Origin: Pelobates cultripes
Lineage: Eukaryota; Chordata; Amphibia; Anura; Pelobatidae
DNA: 64,000 bases
Assembly: GCA_933207985.1 (NCBI GenBank)
Contig: OW240915.1
Span: 278,027,408-278,091,407 of the forward strand
Direction of reading: 5' to 3'
Shown: positions 46,440-58,700 of the stretch, one piece after another
Position numbering within the stretch: position 1 is the first letter of the stretch
How the letters are laid out: each line of letters starts with the position of its first letter
Made by a program: the position numbers and the translations under genes
Notes under the pieces: generated by a model
Seen by the model: the letters and a program-made list of their open reading frames with translations, nothing else
The model's database searches: none
What the model was told of the DNA's origin: nothing

Positions 46440-47727
46440 CGAAAAAAGAGAAGAATGAACTGGAAGACCACCAGAATACAATACAAAGGTGGAACACCTG
46501 TTCATTCATAAATCTATACCTCACGAAAATATATGTACTATATATAACGGGTACTAAGACCTTTAATAGAAAAAGACATACATATAAAAATTATATATAT
46601 AACTGGCTATAAAAATTGCCAGAGAAGGGTTCCCCTGAGGGATATTTAAAGTGAGTGAGAAAAGTGTTCACAAAAGCTAACTAGAAAAAATCCTCATTGT
46701 AAGTGTCCTCATTGTAACGGGTCCCCCATTGGCTAATGAGATACACTGGGAGGAACTAATGTTATGAACCCGGTAAGAGTGACGTTCGGGATAGCGATTG
46801 GCTGCCAGGATGCGAGGGGCGGGACCTACTTACCCCTTTTAACACGGACATCCACACAGACACTTTTCAGCTCTTGACAAAGGCGGTTAGTCACGCCGAA
46901 ACGCGCGTCGAGCAAATTAGCAATGCCGATGCATTCACTTTGAGTTTCTTTTGTGTTTTTTTATTTTATTTTTCTCACTTAACTAGACATCCTCTTTGTT
47001 CCTTTCATGACCATTTAGGGTCTATTTAGGCAGATGGGAGCTGGGGTATTAGGGATAACCTTTAGGCTGCCTTGAAGCAGCAGATAGTTATTTCTATCTC
47101 CCTGGTAATTTGGGAGTCAGCTAGCAGTCCAGGGCCAGCTGGGGTATTTTTTTGGTGCATTTTGATGTTTTTGGCAGCAAATATTCTTGGCTATTAGCCT
47201 TACATTCATATTATTCATACTGCACTCTGTTGATACATTTACCCTTATTTGCAACAGTCTCACCACGTCTAGGGACACGTTTACTATCAGGGTATCCTTT
47301 TTCAATTAACCCTATATTTACCCCTCTTTCCCCCCCCCCCTCCCCCCCTCTCTCCCCTCTCTGCCTCTTTATAAAGTCCTGGATAAATCTGTTGTGTATA
47401 CATAATACCTTTTGTTCGGTTCTTTCTATAACAGTGTTTTCTATGCCAGGCAACTTATAGAACTTACAATGAGGATTTTTTCTAGTTAGCTTTTGTGAAT
47501 ACTTTTCTCACTCACTTTAAATATCCCTCAGGGGAACCCTTCTCTGGCAATTTTTTATAGCCAGTTATATATATAATTTTTATATGTATGTCTTTTTCTA
47601 TTAAAGGTCTTAGTACCCGTTATATATAGTACATATATTTTCGTGAGGTATAGATTTATGAATGAACAGGTGTTCCACCTTTGTATTGTATTCTGGTGGT
47701 CTTCCAGTTCATTCTTCTCTTTTTTCG
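46440..47727. repeat. long inverted repeat, 265-bp arms, around a Penelope-like terminal region
   Basis: The arms are 46440-46704 and 47462-47727 and are almost identical, including the coding-like frame that appears in both. Outer ends are CGAAAAAAGAGAAGAATGAA and its complement. The 757-bp centre has a GC-rich part with GGGCGGGACC, a well-formed hammerhead-like motif, and a pyrimidine-rich run (47320-47365). No reverse transcriptase is present. Confidence 0.9.
46870..46913 (+). ncRNA. hammerhead ribozyme-like motif (minimal stem III)
   Basis: Stem I GCTC/GAGC (46870-46873, 46910-46913), core TTGACAA plus one extra A, stem II GGCG/CGCC (46882-46885, 46894-46897), then GAAAC-GCGC-GTC. Stem III is two pairs closed by GCGC, as known for the minimal hammerheads of Penelope-like elements. 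Compared with CTGANGA, C3 is T and G8 is A, a paired change that would keep a 3-8 base pair. Whether it cleaves is unknown. Confidence 0.55.
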
Positions 47728-48760
47728 TATTAATGTTTTTAAGTAATAAGTTGAAAAACAAACTGTAGTTCAATTCATAGTGTCCTTCGATACATATTTC
47801 ATGATGACAAATACTACTCATGTGATAAGCAAAACATTTTTGTATTTCGAAGTGATAAGAGTACAACAAAAATTAAACAATTACCATTGAGTTTGTCAAT
47901 ATCAGCATCCCTTAATATTATTATTAATAATAATAATAATAGAGGGGGAAAGGAGAAATTGAGATAAGGACAAATTAAGAGGGTAAATGGGAGGCATTAT
48001 TATCAGATATTATTGGAATAGTTATTCAATACAACTTTGCACGTGCAGAATTATAGTCAATGGAAGACAAAAAAAGGAAAAAGGAAAAAAGATGTGCCAC
48101 AAGAGTAGCCCTTCAGGAAGCATCCATGAGCTTCATGGTCTGGATATCCTTATCTTAAAATTAAAAAGACATGGTATCTCTCCAATGCAAGGGGATCAAG
48201 ATTTTGGCTGCAGTCAGCAGATATTTTAGAAATATTTTTGAAGTTTGAAATAGATGGTGTGCTGTGGAAAAGAACAACCTGGGAGTGGGGGCTGATAATA
48301 TTAGAATGTCATCATCATAGACCTTTGTGTTTGTTTTCTGGATTTGAGTCCAGTATGGTTAAAGTTTTGGGCAAGACCACCAAAGGTTGGAGAAAAGCAC
48401 ATGTCTAGATTACCCGGGGAAAACCTGGGAAAGTCCTCTAGCAATTTATAGGACATTTCCTGGTGCTTAGCATTCACGGAACTGTAGCAAAATTAAATCC
48501 TCATTCAAACTTAGATTTGCAGTATATTAGCAGAAACTAAAACAAATTTGTATATACTGAACTAATCTTTGAAGGTATAGCACTGTAACATAAGTTCAGG
48601 TTCAAATTAGATTAATCTCAAATGTATAGCATGGAATCACTCTTAGAGTTCGGTAAATAACCTCACTTATGTCCTGAGATTTTGTCCGCCTTGACTTTTG
48701 CAGCATAAATCTTATACGTTGGCCGTCAATTCATCTGAGCTCAGTCCACTCCCTAAAATA
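47728..48760. other. no feature recognised
   Basis: A short ATT/AAT run lies near 47915-47940. Otherwise nothing is supported. Confidence 0.4.
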
Positions 48761-49020
48761 TTAAAGAGACACTCCAAACACAAGCAACAGTTATGTTTTT
48801 TTTAAAATCAGTAATCTTACTAATTTTGCCCCCATATGACCATGAGACAATTCTTTGTGATCCTCCCTACCAGTATAAAGTGCTTTGCCATTTTTTTCCC
48901 TACTGTTCTACAAGATATCATGACTCTCTATTTTGTTTGAAGTTGTAGTTCAGCTTGTAGCATTTTACAGTGGAAAGCTTCCAGGACTCCCAGGAACCAT
49001 TGATGGACGCATAAAGCACA
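48761..49020. mobile_element. possible TTAA miniature element, left end only
   Basis: TTAAAGAGACACTCCAAACA resembles the termini of the TTAA families here. The right end is not identified, so the end coordinate is a guess. Confidence 0.3.
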
Positions 49021-49872
49021 GTTGGTGATAACATTTTGTATCACTATAGAAAATTATTTAAGCCTCGGTCATTACACAACAGCTTACACACTCTTTCACT
49101 CATGTGCTAATTATTCTACTTGTGATCTGAATGGATTTTTTATAGAAGTCAAACAAATACCAAAATACCAATGTTTGCAAAAGTTATTGAAGGAGGTCAA
49201 ACTTCATAAAACTTAAGTAACAGTAACAACAATGGCTAAAACTTTCTTAATGTACTGTTTTTCACAATAGAAGCAATTTAAAAAAAAAAAAGTATTTCTT
49301 TGATGTATAAACATTGATCCATTTGTACAAATCAGTAAATATAGGATAGTTTATAATTATTTTATTGTAATTATGTAATTATGTTTCCTTTTATGTACTC
49401 TAAAACCTTTCTTTTTTGTATTTTGAAAACTGTAAAGGATACAAAATAATAGATAATTACTCTTAGAAGTGGTTTTACTAATTGACATTTAATATTGTCA
49501 CTTTGACATCATCTTTTGATGTGTTTTACAGTATTGAAATTTGTTTTCTTTAAGGGTACATGATGCTTGATTTTTAATATATATTCAATATAAAGACATG
49601 ACATCTGATGTTTTGTACAAATATTAATAGATTTAATTTGAATTAAATGATCAGATTTGCATTATAGACTGGTCAATTTAATTTAATTGGTCAGGGATAC
49701 TCTCTTTGAATGCAGCTGAATTCAATCTTGATACACTCAGAATTCACAATAGGCCATTAGAAAGAGAACCTCACCAGCAGGTCTCCTAATAGTATATCAA
49801 AATAATTTCCTTACATTCACTGACAATAGTAATTATATTCTGCATTGCAATTGACCTGACAACTGCATCCAA
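49021..49872. other. no feature recognised
   Basis: AT-rich DNA without supported features. Confidence 0.4.
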
Positions 49873-49879
49873 CTATATG

Positions 49880-50836
49880 TAACCCTTTTTTGCCCTGCTC
49901 CTGGCACAAGCCATAGTTGGCAGCAGTTACACCTTCTTCTGTCGTTGATAGGGATCGGGACATCTTGTTCTGACCCAGTGCCTCCACTCAGTGCAACTTC
50001 TATTTATGGGGAACCCACCCCACTGAGTATAAATGTACCCTCCACTTAATAACTCAGAGACATTAAATAACAACAGACATGGAAATACACACTGTATTGT
50101 GGTTAAAGAGCTACACATATAAAAGCAGAAATAACAATGCTGTTCCTGGTTAATGCTGAATGATGATAAAGTCTCTGATGTAGGAATGATACTGTCACAT
50201 GAGTCTTTAGCAGCAGGAATGCAGACAACAAAATTCCCTTAATAACATCAATAACTACATCTGAACAGTTAAACTCCTAGGTACCTGCAGGTAGATTATG
50301 TGCACAACGATGAGGCCCTAAGGTGTAGGTAGCGCTACCCAGATACAGTTACAAGGGAGAATCCTGAAGCAATCTCTGGAGACAGTACCTTTGAGTGACT
50401 TCTGTAACTGCAGATATCTCCAGAAAGATCCAACAGAATGTAGGACAGCAGCACAACAGCAATGGCAATCCTTTCTCTTCCTTCTGCAGACAGGATGCAA
50501 GAGCTCATTCACACTCCTGCAGAAAGTTCCAGAATCTGCAGGGAGCTGAACTTAAAATAGCAGTCTTCTAATTCTCCTAACAGAGCAGTAGACAGTCTCC
50601 AACTTCTTGTAGTAGCAGTGCACTAGACTCCCCCTGTTATTATTTCACTGTCCCAGCAGTAATAGATAATTGAAACAGGTAGGAACACACTTTATGCAGA
50701 CTCAGAGAACATGGCTTCTTCCTTGTCCTCTTCTTCCTGCCACGCTAGCCCTTCCTCTTCACATGACAGGGGAAAGGGCAAAGTTTAAGATCTTAAAACT
50801 TAAAGCAAAACAGCAACATATAGCAGTCTCTTACAT
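49880..50836. mobile_element. 957-bp unclassified element flanked by CTATATG
   Basis: A block with more balanced base composition than its AT-rich surroundings is bounded by CTATATG on both sides (49873-49879 and 50837-50843). It starts TAACCCTTTTTTGCCC and ends GCAGTCTCTTACAT. An overlapping TGTAAC...TTACA reading would look like an LTR, but then the flanks do not match exactly. It contains a CATATAAAAGC box near 50116. No coding frame. Confidence 0.4.
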
Positions 50837-50843
50837 CTATATG

Positions 50844-51905
50844 TTGTTTTTCAAGGAATTTATTTAGCTATAGTAGATCAGTAGTATGCAACAAGTAGTA
50901 AATTAAAAGTATGCCATTTTAGATGGTGTGCGTTTTATCTCCTATGATACTGAGTCAGCTTTATTGATCCCTAAAGGAGATGTGAATGTCAACATTTGTG
51001 ATGCTAACAGTAGAATAACCTTCATATAAATGGTAGCTGTATGGTTAAAAGAACCACTTGATCTTTTATACAAATAAAGCTGGAACACCAAGTCATGATA
51101 TTTTGCAGGCTGTTGGACAAAATTGTTTTATCTTAAAACACCTGTTTACTAAGTTCTAATTATCCAAATATGTCACATTTTGGAAGACTAAGATACTTTC
51201 CCCTTTTCCTGTCCACCTTTGTAATAGATTATTGGTGAGCAATAGAGATAGTGGTGTGTCCCATGGATCCACATGGGATAGAGACGTTAGGTTTGGTCTA
51301 TAGCTGTGTGTGTCGTGATTGTATGCAGGACAAGTTGAATGTTCTCACAGTATTGCAAATGATTATTATTATTTTTATCATTATATATAAATCCCTATTA
51401 ATGTCTTCATTTATATTGTGTGATTGTAATAATGGAACTAAAATACACATTTTATTATCAACCTCAAAATATATTGCTGTTCATTGATCCATTTTGGTAA
51501 ATTTAAAATTTTATGCACTCTTAATTTATCTGAGGAATATTTACCAAAGTGTTCTGTTCCAAAAAGTGGTATAAAATATCAAACTTGCCATGGAAACCAA
51601 TGGAACTAGCAGGCCCATTGGTAACTCTCCCCTTTTAAATTGTGTGCACCCCTTTTTAGAACAGAACGTTTTATTAACTCCCCCCCCCCCTTGCTTTTCA
51701 GGAATTATTATTACATATGGTTTTGGTACCCTGTGTACAAGTGTATAAACAATTAATTATTGATTATTGAAACTACCCTCTTCCTTTCACATGTCGATCT
51801 TTTTTGCCATTTATTTGCATTTTGACTTATCTCACTGTATGGCTTTACACAAACCCTGGGATTGAAACACTACAGTCTGCGAGAACACAATTTAGTTTTT
51901 TGCAC
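50844..51905. other. no feature recognised
   Basis: AT-rich DNA with a C-run near 51681. No supported features. Confidence 0.4.
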
Positions 51906-52361
51906 TTAAAGGGATCCTGTAGTGCCAGGAAAACAAACACGTTTTACTGGCACTACAGGCTCTTGGAGTGCCCCCCTCCCTCGGCACTCAAGGGGTTAAA
52001 TCCCTTTCAGCCACTTACCTTAATCCAGCGCTAGTGACCTCTCCTCCCCCGCTGACGTCAGCTCCAGAGTGGAGCGAAATGCGCAAGAGGCGCGCGTGCA
52101 TTCAAACCTGCCCATAGGAAAGCATTACTCAATGATTTCCTATGGGGATATTATTTTACGCTGGACTCTGTGAGGACGTCCAGCGTCAAATAATTGAGAT
52201 TTACTCAGTGTAAATCATGGAAGCGGCCTCTAGTTGCTGTCAGGGAGACAGCCACTAGAGGCTGGAATAACCCTGCAGTGTAAACATAGCAGTTTCTCTG
52301 AAACTGACATGTTTTCAGCTGTAGGTTTAAAACTAGGGGGACCTGGCTTTGAGCTGTTCAT
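51906..52361. mobile_element. TTAA-type miniature element, right end lost
   Basis: It starts TTAAAGGGATCCTGTAGTGC with a small hairpin (CCAGGAAAACAAACACG / TTTTACTGGCACTACAGG). The interior GACAGCCACTAGAGGCTGGA and CTAGGGGGACCTGGC match 21499-21852 in reverse orientation. It lies just upstream of the LINE. Confidence 0.7.
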
Positions 52362-52446
52362 ATTGTTCATTTAATTTGTTCTGTAAATATTATATAACAA
52401 AGCAGAAAAGGAGAATATGGGATTATAATTAAAAAATGGAAGATGT

Positions 52447-52572
52447 GGGGCGTGGCCGGATGTCGAATGAAGCTAGCAGCACATTGAAAGAGCTCCACAG
52501 CTCAGGGCTCTTAAACGCGGCTTAAATCCACTTTTTATTGGCTAACTCCCGACTAAACGACGTGGGTCAACG
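52447..52572 (+). promoter_or_regulatory. LINE 5' leader
   Basis: The 126 bases run from the element start to the ORF1 ATG. L1-type elements carry their promoter here. No specific factor site can be shown. Confidence 0.45.
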
Positions 52573-53522
52573 ATGTCCCAACACCGCATAAAGAAAGGCG
52601 CAGACACGAAAGACAAAGCAGCCTTCTTCGTGGCCAGAACTCCGCACCCCAAGCAGGCCGAGGTACAGGCCCAAGATGGTGCTGAGGCTGATCACCATGC
52701 GGACCTTACCGACGCACAAGAGGCTGACACAAACACCCCGCTGACTCCGAACCTACTGCAAAAGATGCTGGACGCAGCGGTCATGAGAATGCAGGCTTCG
52801 TTCACGACGGCCCTAGCAAAAATCAATAACGAGATTACTGACCTGGACGCATGAGCCTCCCGATAAGGGAAAAGATGGAAGAAACTACTACGGCCCATGC
52901 AGCTTTTGAAGACAGACTGGAGGATATCGAAAAGAGGCTGTCACTGCACGAAACCAAAATCACGGACGCAGAAGATAGGTCCCGACGCAACAATATCAGA
53001 CTCAGAGGGGTCCCGGAGGACGTGGGAACTCAGGACTTAACGGCCTTCACCACGGAGCTGTTCGGTGCGGTCTTACCGGACATACCCGCTGACATGCTCT
53101 TACTAGACCGCATCCACAGAATCCCCAGGCCGCAACACTTACCACCAACCACGCCTCGAGACGTGCTCATGCGGCTCCATTATTACCATGCAAAGGACCA
53201 AATCCTCCGAGCACACAGAGCTAGAAAAGACCTGCCTGATAAATTTAAATCCATCCTCCTATTCACGGACCTGTCGGCGGAAACACTTTGGCGAAGAAGA
53301 TCCTTCAAACCCGTTGCAGAGGCTCTCCGACACCACCGCATCCCCTATAGATGGGGCTATCCAGCGAAACTCCTCATCACTAAAGGAGAGAAACTTCTCA
53401 CAGCCGCCTCACCGAAAGAAGGCCTGGAGCTGCTGCACAAATGGGACATAGCCCCAAATCTACAAGCAACAGGCCTACGCAAGACACAGGGCACCGACGG
53501 ACGTCCACAGAGGCAGCGGTGA
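52573..53522 (+). pseudogene. LINE ORF1 (RNA-binding protein), one frameshift
   Basis: The first 94 codons (52573-52854) start MSQHRIKKGADTKDKAAFFV and end in TALAKINNEITDLDA. A frameshift at about 52845-52860 moves to the frame that ends at 53522. The second part has a coiled coil (EDRLEDIEKRLSLHETKITD), an RRM-like box RRNNIRLRGVPEDV, and a basic C-terminal domain with ILLFTDLSAETLWRRRSFKP. This is the L1 ORF1 layout: a trimeric RNA chaperone that coats its own transcript. Total length would be near 315 residues, normal for the family. No zinc knuckle is seen. Confidence 0.85.
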
Positions 53523-54982
53523 GCTACTTCAAAAGATGATGACCACTAACCTTACCTGGAACAGCAAGTGTTTAAAAATGTTTGGCTATGGTTTATTGAT
53601 ATATTTGTTTATTAATTAGATTAACTGCATCCCACTGGGGTTGACACGTTAAAGGCAACCTCAAAATAATATACAATATAAAAAAGAAAGGAAAAAAAAA
53701 TAATAATAAAAAATAAAATAAAAAAAATAGTAAGACACAAATTAAAGTGGCAAGACTATTGATCCACAGGATCAGCCACGTTTAAACTCCCCATTGCATT
53801 TGACTTGGGGTGGCCCTTAGAGATTGCGTATGAAGATAATACTGTACGGTGCTATATATGCACCGATTAAAGGCTTTGTGATGCCTGGTAGCACCCCAAT
53901 GTTAATCTCTCCCACGCCAGCTCCACCTATATAACCTTGCCGAGCTTGTCCCGGCATACAACTGTACTAGACTACATTATGTTTATGTTTTGCTGTGACA
54001 ACAAGTATGGTTAATGAGTGACAGACTTCCATAGCCCGCAAACGCCAGAACAGAGGGTATAATGTATCAACTATAGCCTGTATATATGCTTTTCTCCATG
54101 TACCTGTCAGACGCATATGGGACGCGCATAGGCACACTCAGACAAGCCGCAAATATTCCCACAACAAACCTATAGGTGGAGGCGAAAAAACACCAAAGAT
54201 ACCCACTCTGGACACACGAGTGTCCCCCGCCACCAACCCAAAAGTGGTAGCGATGCACCACCCCTCACGATAAGCGGACTAACATAGCATCACGACACGC
54301 GGCTCAAAGGGCTCATACCAGCAGAGTCTCCCCCGAGTTGCTCAACTTACCTAAAAGCCAAATGTTACACCCCATACACCAGAATCAGACCGATTCGGCA
54401 CTCAGCTGAAACCCTTCCCCCACAGCGGCACCCTAAGACAAGACGTGAGCCAAGTGCATTCATACACTTGCTGGACTAACATATTCTACGGGTGGGGCCT
54501 ACATACAGTATGCCCTAGACAGCGGTCAGCTGGATTCGACCCGACCGCACTACCCCCGTTTGAGAAGTGCCAGCCCCGGCACATACCCTTGAAAGTAACT
54601 TTCGTATTTTTTTTTTTGTAAAGTTTACTGTTTATCTATTTACCCCCCGGGTTTTGTAACCCATACATACTACCCTGCTAGCTCTACCCCCTTGGTACCG
54701 AGACTTGACCCAACCTAGACCTTTGGACTTATATGAGGGGGCCTCCTGAGACTCCAAAAAAGGGTACCAAATCACCGAACCTAACTGACACCATTGAACC
54801 TCTAAGACACAGAATCCATTTATTAGATTAACCACCACCTACCCACAAGGTGACACCTAGACCTCCATAACAACTAAAAAATAATAATAAAAAATAAAAT
54901 AAAAAAAATAAAATAAAAAAAAATCCCACAACAGAACCAACGTCTCTACACCAATCCCGTTGACCACCCCCGGGTAACAACA
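53523..54982 (+). other. spacer between LINE ORF1 and ORF2
   Basis: The spacer is long (1460 bases) and noncoding. Two similar A-rich tracts of ATAATAATAAAAAATAAAAT type lie near its two ends (about 53690-53735 and 54873-54932). The second is just upstream of ORF2. The spacer may hold a signal for ORF2 translation, but nothing specific is seen. Confidence 0.5.
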
Positions 54983-57002
54983 ATGAAAATATATACGCAC
55001 AATTTTAGAGGCCTGAACACGCCCCATAAGAGATACAATCTCCTCAAAGAGATCCGAAATTCACAAGCAGACATCATATGCCTGCAAGAAACCCATTTCA
55101 AACATGGCTCTACACCCATCCTTGGGCTTAAACACTTTCCCTACCAATACCATGCCACGTCTCCATCCAAAAGCAGAGGAGTATCGATCATGGTGAGCCA
55201 CACCCTGGCCTTTGACCAAGTAACAACCCAGATAGACCCGCAAGGAAGATACATCATTCTCATCTGTACACTTAACAACAACACATACACAATAGTCAAC
55301 TCTTACTTCCCAAACGAGAACCAACCCAGCTACATGACCACACTGCTAGACAAAATCGAGCAAATCCAGGTGGGCACCCTAGTTCTCTGTGGGGATTTCA
55401 ATCATGTCCTCGACCCTGTCGCAGACTCCACAGCCACACACACACACAAGAGGAAAAAGGCCCTACGCAAACAATGCATCTCTCTGAACAAAACACTAGC
55501 ATCATATGGGCTTTACGACGCATGGAGTACCCTTCACCCAACCGATAGGGAATACACCCATCACTCGCAGGTGCACAACACTTATTCCCGCATAGACGGC
55601 TATCTAATGCACAGCTCACAACTACAACAGATCAAATCCTGCGAGATAGACGCCTCTACGATCTCAGATCACAACCCAGTGTCTCTCACTCTGGCCGATT
55701 CCTACCAATACAAACATCGAAGCCCCTGGAGACTAAACGAACACTTACTCAATGACTTAGACTTCACCAACAAAATTCGAGAAGAAATACAACAATATTT
55801 TCAAATCAATGGCACCAGCGAGATCAACCCTGCCACACTATGGCTCGCGCACAAACCGGTCATAAGAGGGCTTCTGCTCAGCCGAGCGTCCTATCTCAAG
55901 AAAACAATGCGCACAGCTCTGCTGTACCTTCTAAAACGAATCCAAGACCTCCATAGTAAAAACCAAATACACCCCTCCAAGATCCTCCAACAGCAACTGC
56001 AAATAGCGCAAGACAAAGTTAAAGCAATCCATCTCAAAAAAGCCAGCATAGCATTGAAAAAACTCAAAGCAACTTCGTACTCCATGGGAAATAAAGCAAC
56101 GAAAGTACTGGCACAAAGGCTCCGGACGAAACAGGCACAAGCACGCATCCCATTCATAAACTCACACACTGGGGACAAGATAATGCAACCCGCACAAATC
56201 TGCAACGAATTCGCACACTACTACTCCACCCTATATAACCTAAAAGACCAATGCACTCAGGCCCAACCCACACCCACATCAATTCGCAACTACCTAGCAA
56301 AGATTGCTCTCCCCAAACTCCTTGCACAGCACACAGCACACCTATCAGCACCGATCACCGCAGACGAAGTGCTCAACCAGATAGACAAAATGCCAAAAAA
56401 TAAAGCACCAGGCCCGGATGGCTACAGAAACGCTTACTACACTGCCTTCAAGGCTGAAATTACCCCAGGCCTCACGCGATTCTTTAATGAAGCCACCCGA
56501 CTAGGAACCTTCCCTGCCGAGTTCTTATCGGCACATGTCATCACTATCCCCAAAGCGGGGAAGCCCCCGACCACATGCCAAAACTTCAGACCAATATCTC
56601 TCCTAAATGCAGACGCAAAACTCTACGCCAAAATCTATGCAGAACGACTCAAGACCATATTGCCAACACTAATTCACACAGACCAGGTGGGATTTGTGGC
56701 AGGCAGACAAGGGCCGGACAACACCAGAAAAGTACTGGACCTATACAAAATATTGAAGAACACCAAACAACCGAGTGTTATGTTATCCCTAGACGCCGAG
56801 AAGGCGTTCGACCGCCTGAACTGGCAATTCTTTCAAGAAACCTTACAGGCTTACAGCTTCCCAGTCCCCTTCCTCTCCGCCGTCAGAGCTCTGTATAGTG
56901 ATCCCAGGGCGACAGTACTCACCTCGGGATTTAGCTCACAGGCTTTCCCCATTACGAATGGAACCCGACAAGGATGCCCACTATCCCCTCTCCTTTACGT
57001 GT
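54983..57002 (+). pseudogene. LINE ORF2, 5' part (endonuclease and first half of reverse transcriptase)
   Basis: 673 codons are open from ATG (context ACAACAATGA) to the insertion point. The endonuclease has N7, E36 (LQETH), GDFNHVLD near residue 138 and SDHNPV near 230, so its known catalytic residues are present. The linker and RT follow: KNKAPGPDGYRNAYY near 472, ITIPKAGKPPTTCQNFRPIS, QVGFVAGRQGPDNTRKVLDL, motif A LSLDAEKAFDRLNW near 604, and motif B GTRQGCPLSPLLYV at 660-673. There the frame enters the Penelope-like element and ends after about 20 foreign codons. The remainder resumes at 61175. Confidence 0.92.
56989..57002. repeat. target-site duplication of the nested element, left copy
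   Basis: TCTCCTTTACGTGT, identical to 61161-61174. It codes for SPLLYV and marks the exact left edge of the insertion. Confidence 0.93.
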
Positions 57003-58700
57003 CAGGAGGAAGCGATACTAGACAATACACCTACAGCCAACCAAATTATCAATCTTTCCTCTTATGACCCCACGACCTCAGAATTACAACTACTACAAAC
57101 GGGTCTGTCCTTCGTTCCGGTTTCTAAATTTAACTGGACGAAGGACATACACCTATTTGCAAGGAGACTTGCCCTGCATAAATTCCATCGCATTCACGAT
57201 GAGAAAAGAGCAAAAGATTTGGGTCTACAAGCCTCTGATATTTGCCTTCTTGACACATTGGTTGACCTGCTGTTGTCTAATGATAGCTCTGCAAGCTTAC
57301 AGCCTCCATTCACATCTCAAGAAAAAGAGTCTATTTACCCCACATTTAGCAGAATTTAAATATATTGATCTATTTGTCGAGCTAACATGTGGTAAATAGA
57401 CAAAATTAATCAGAAAGAGCTTCTGATCCAACCTGGTAGCAATATCACCCTACAGGAACAAACCTCCCTTAAACATCTAAAATCTTTGGATAAGGTTATC
57501 TTTAAACCATCCGATAAGGGGGGCAACATAGTCATTTTGAATAAATCTGATTATGTAGTGATGGCACATAATCTGATCCAAGATAATGACACTTATGAAA
57601 TTCTCACTAATAACCCCACTAAAAATATCTGGGAGAACTCAAAGATATCTTGGATATCGCCTTAACTACATTCGTAATCTCTAAAGACGAATACAACTTC
57701 ATACTGACTAAAAATCCTGTAATAGCAACGTTCTATGCCCTCCCTAAAGTGCACAAACAAAAACCAGAATTGAGTCGGGTAAGGGAAACTTGACTCAAAA
57801 TGCCAGCTTATATGTTGACCAGATCTTGCGGAAACTGGTTGTGGAACTTCCATCATATCTGAGAGACATGAAACACACCTTGAGTATTATAGAGGATATT
57901 GTACTCACGGGTGATGCTATTCTATGTAGTCTCGATGTGGAGAGTCTGTACAGCTCCATACCGCATGAAGTGGGTCTTAAGCATATTCGAGCCTTTCTCG
58001 ATGTACAACCTATTGTCTCCCTTCTTCATAATCTCTTTGTGCACGATTTGATTAAATTTATCCTGACACACAATTACTTTTTGTTTCAGGGTAAATATTA
58101 CCACCAGGTTAGGGGAACGGCTATGGGGATGGCTTGTGCCCCCTCATATGCCAACCTCTACCTGGGTTGGTGGGAGAGAACAACAGTGTTTAATACCAGG
58201 TTGCAGAACTACACCAGACATGTCAAACTCTGGAAGAGATACATCGATGATGTCTTGATAATATGGACAGACACCATTGATCTCTTCCAGGAATTTGTGA
58301 TGATTCTGAATACCAATGATATTAATTTGAGATTAACAAGTGAAATTGGGAGAAAGAGAATTAATTTCCTGGACATTACCATCATGTTAACAGAGGACGG
58401 AGATCTTAAATCCACACTTTTTCGTAAACCAACAGCTACCAACAGCTTACTGAATTGGGAGAGCTACCATCCTATCCCCCTTAAAAGGCGTATACCTGTT
58501 GGACAATATTTACGTCTCTGACGCAACTGCTCTACCATAGATGATTTCAAAATAAAGGCCAAAATGCTACAATACCAATTCAAACAAAAAGGCTACCCAA
58601 ATAAATGCTTAAAAAATGCATACAAACGGGCACTCCTGACAGACCGTACAGACTTACTATCTGAGGTTGATAATCATAAACCATCACATGATTAGGTGCA
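57003..58700 (+). pseudogene. Penelope-like reverse transcriptase, broken frame
   Basis: An N-terminal part reads IINLSSYDPTTSELQLLQTG and SFVPVSKFNWTKDIHLFAR and ends with a stop at 57357. In the same frame IFKPSDKGGNIVILNKSDYV follows near 57500. A frame change near 57640-57700 precedes FYALPKVHKQKPE, and another near 57775 leads to TQNASLYVDQILRKL. The RT core is open from 57790 to 58521: motif A LDVESLYSSIP, motif B QVRGTAMGMACAPSYANLYL, motif C RYIDDVLIIW with both Asp kept, and INFLDITIM. A TGA at 58519 replaces the usual Arg of the QYLRLRRNC box, and the frame goes on to about 58690. At least five lesions in all. Confidence 0.9.

Noticed and set aside
46355..47869. Two frames of 85 and 104 codons with an identical C-terminal half
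   Set aside because: The shared part is simply the inverted repeat arm read on either strand; no coding evidence.
49878..50835. Calling the TGTAAC...TTACA block a confirmed LTR
   Set aside because: With these ends the 5-base flanks do not match; only the shifted ends give a 7-base duplication, so I left it unclassified.
54067..54838. Short minus-strand frames in the LINE spacer
   Set aside because: No protein pattern; the spacer looks noncoding.
55061..56351. Minus-strand frames opposite LINE ORF2
   Set aside because: Shadows of the long plus-strand ORF2 frame.
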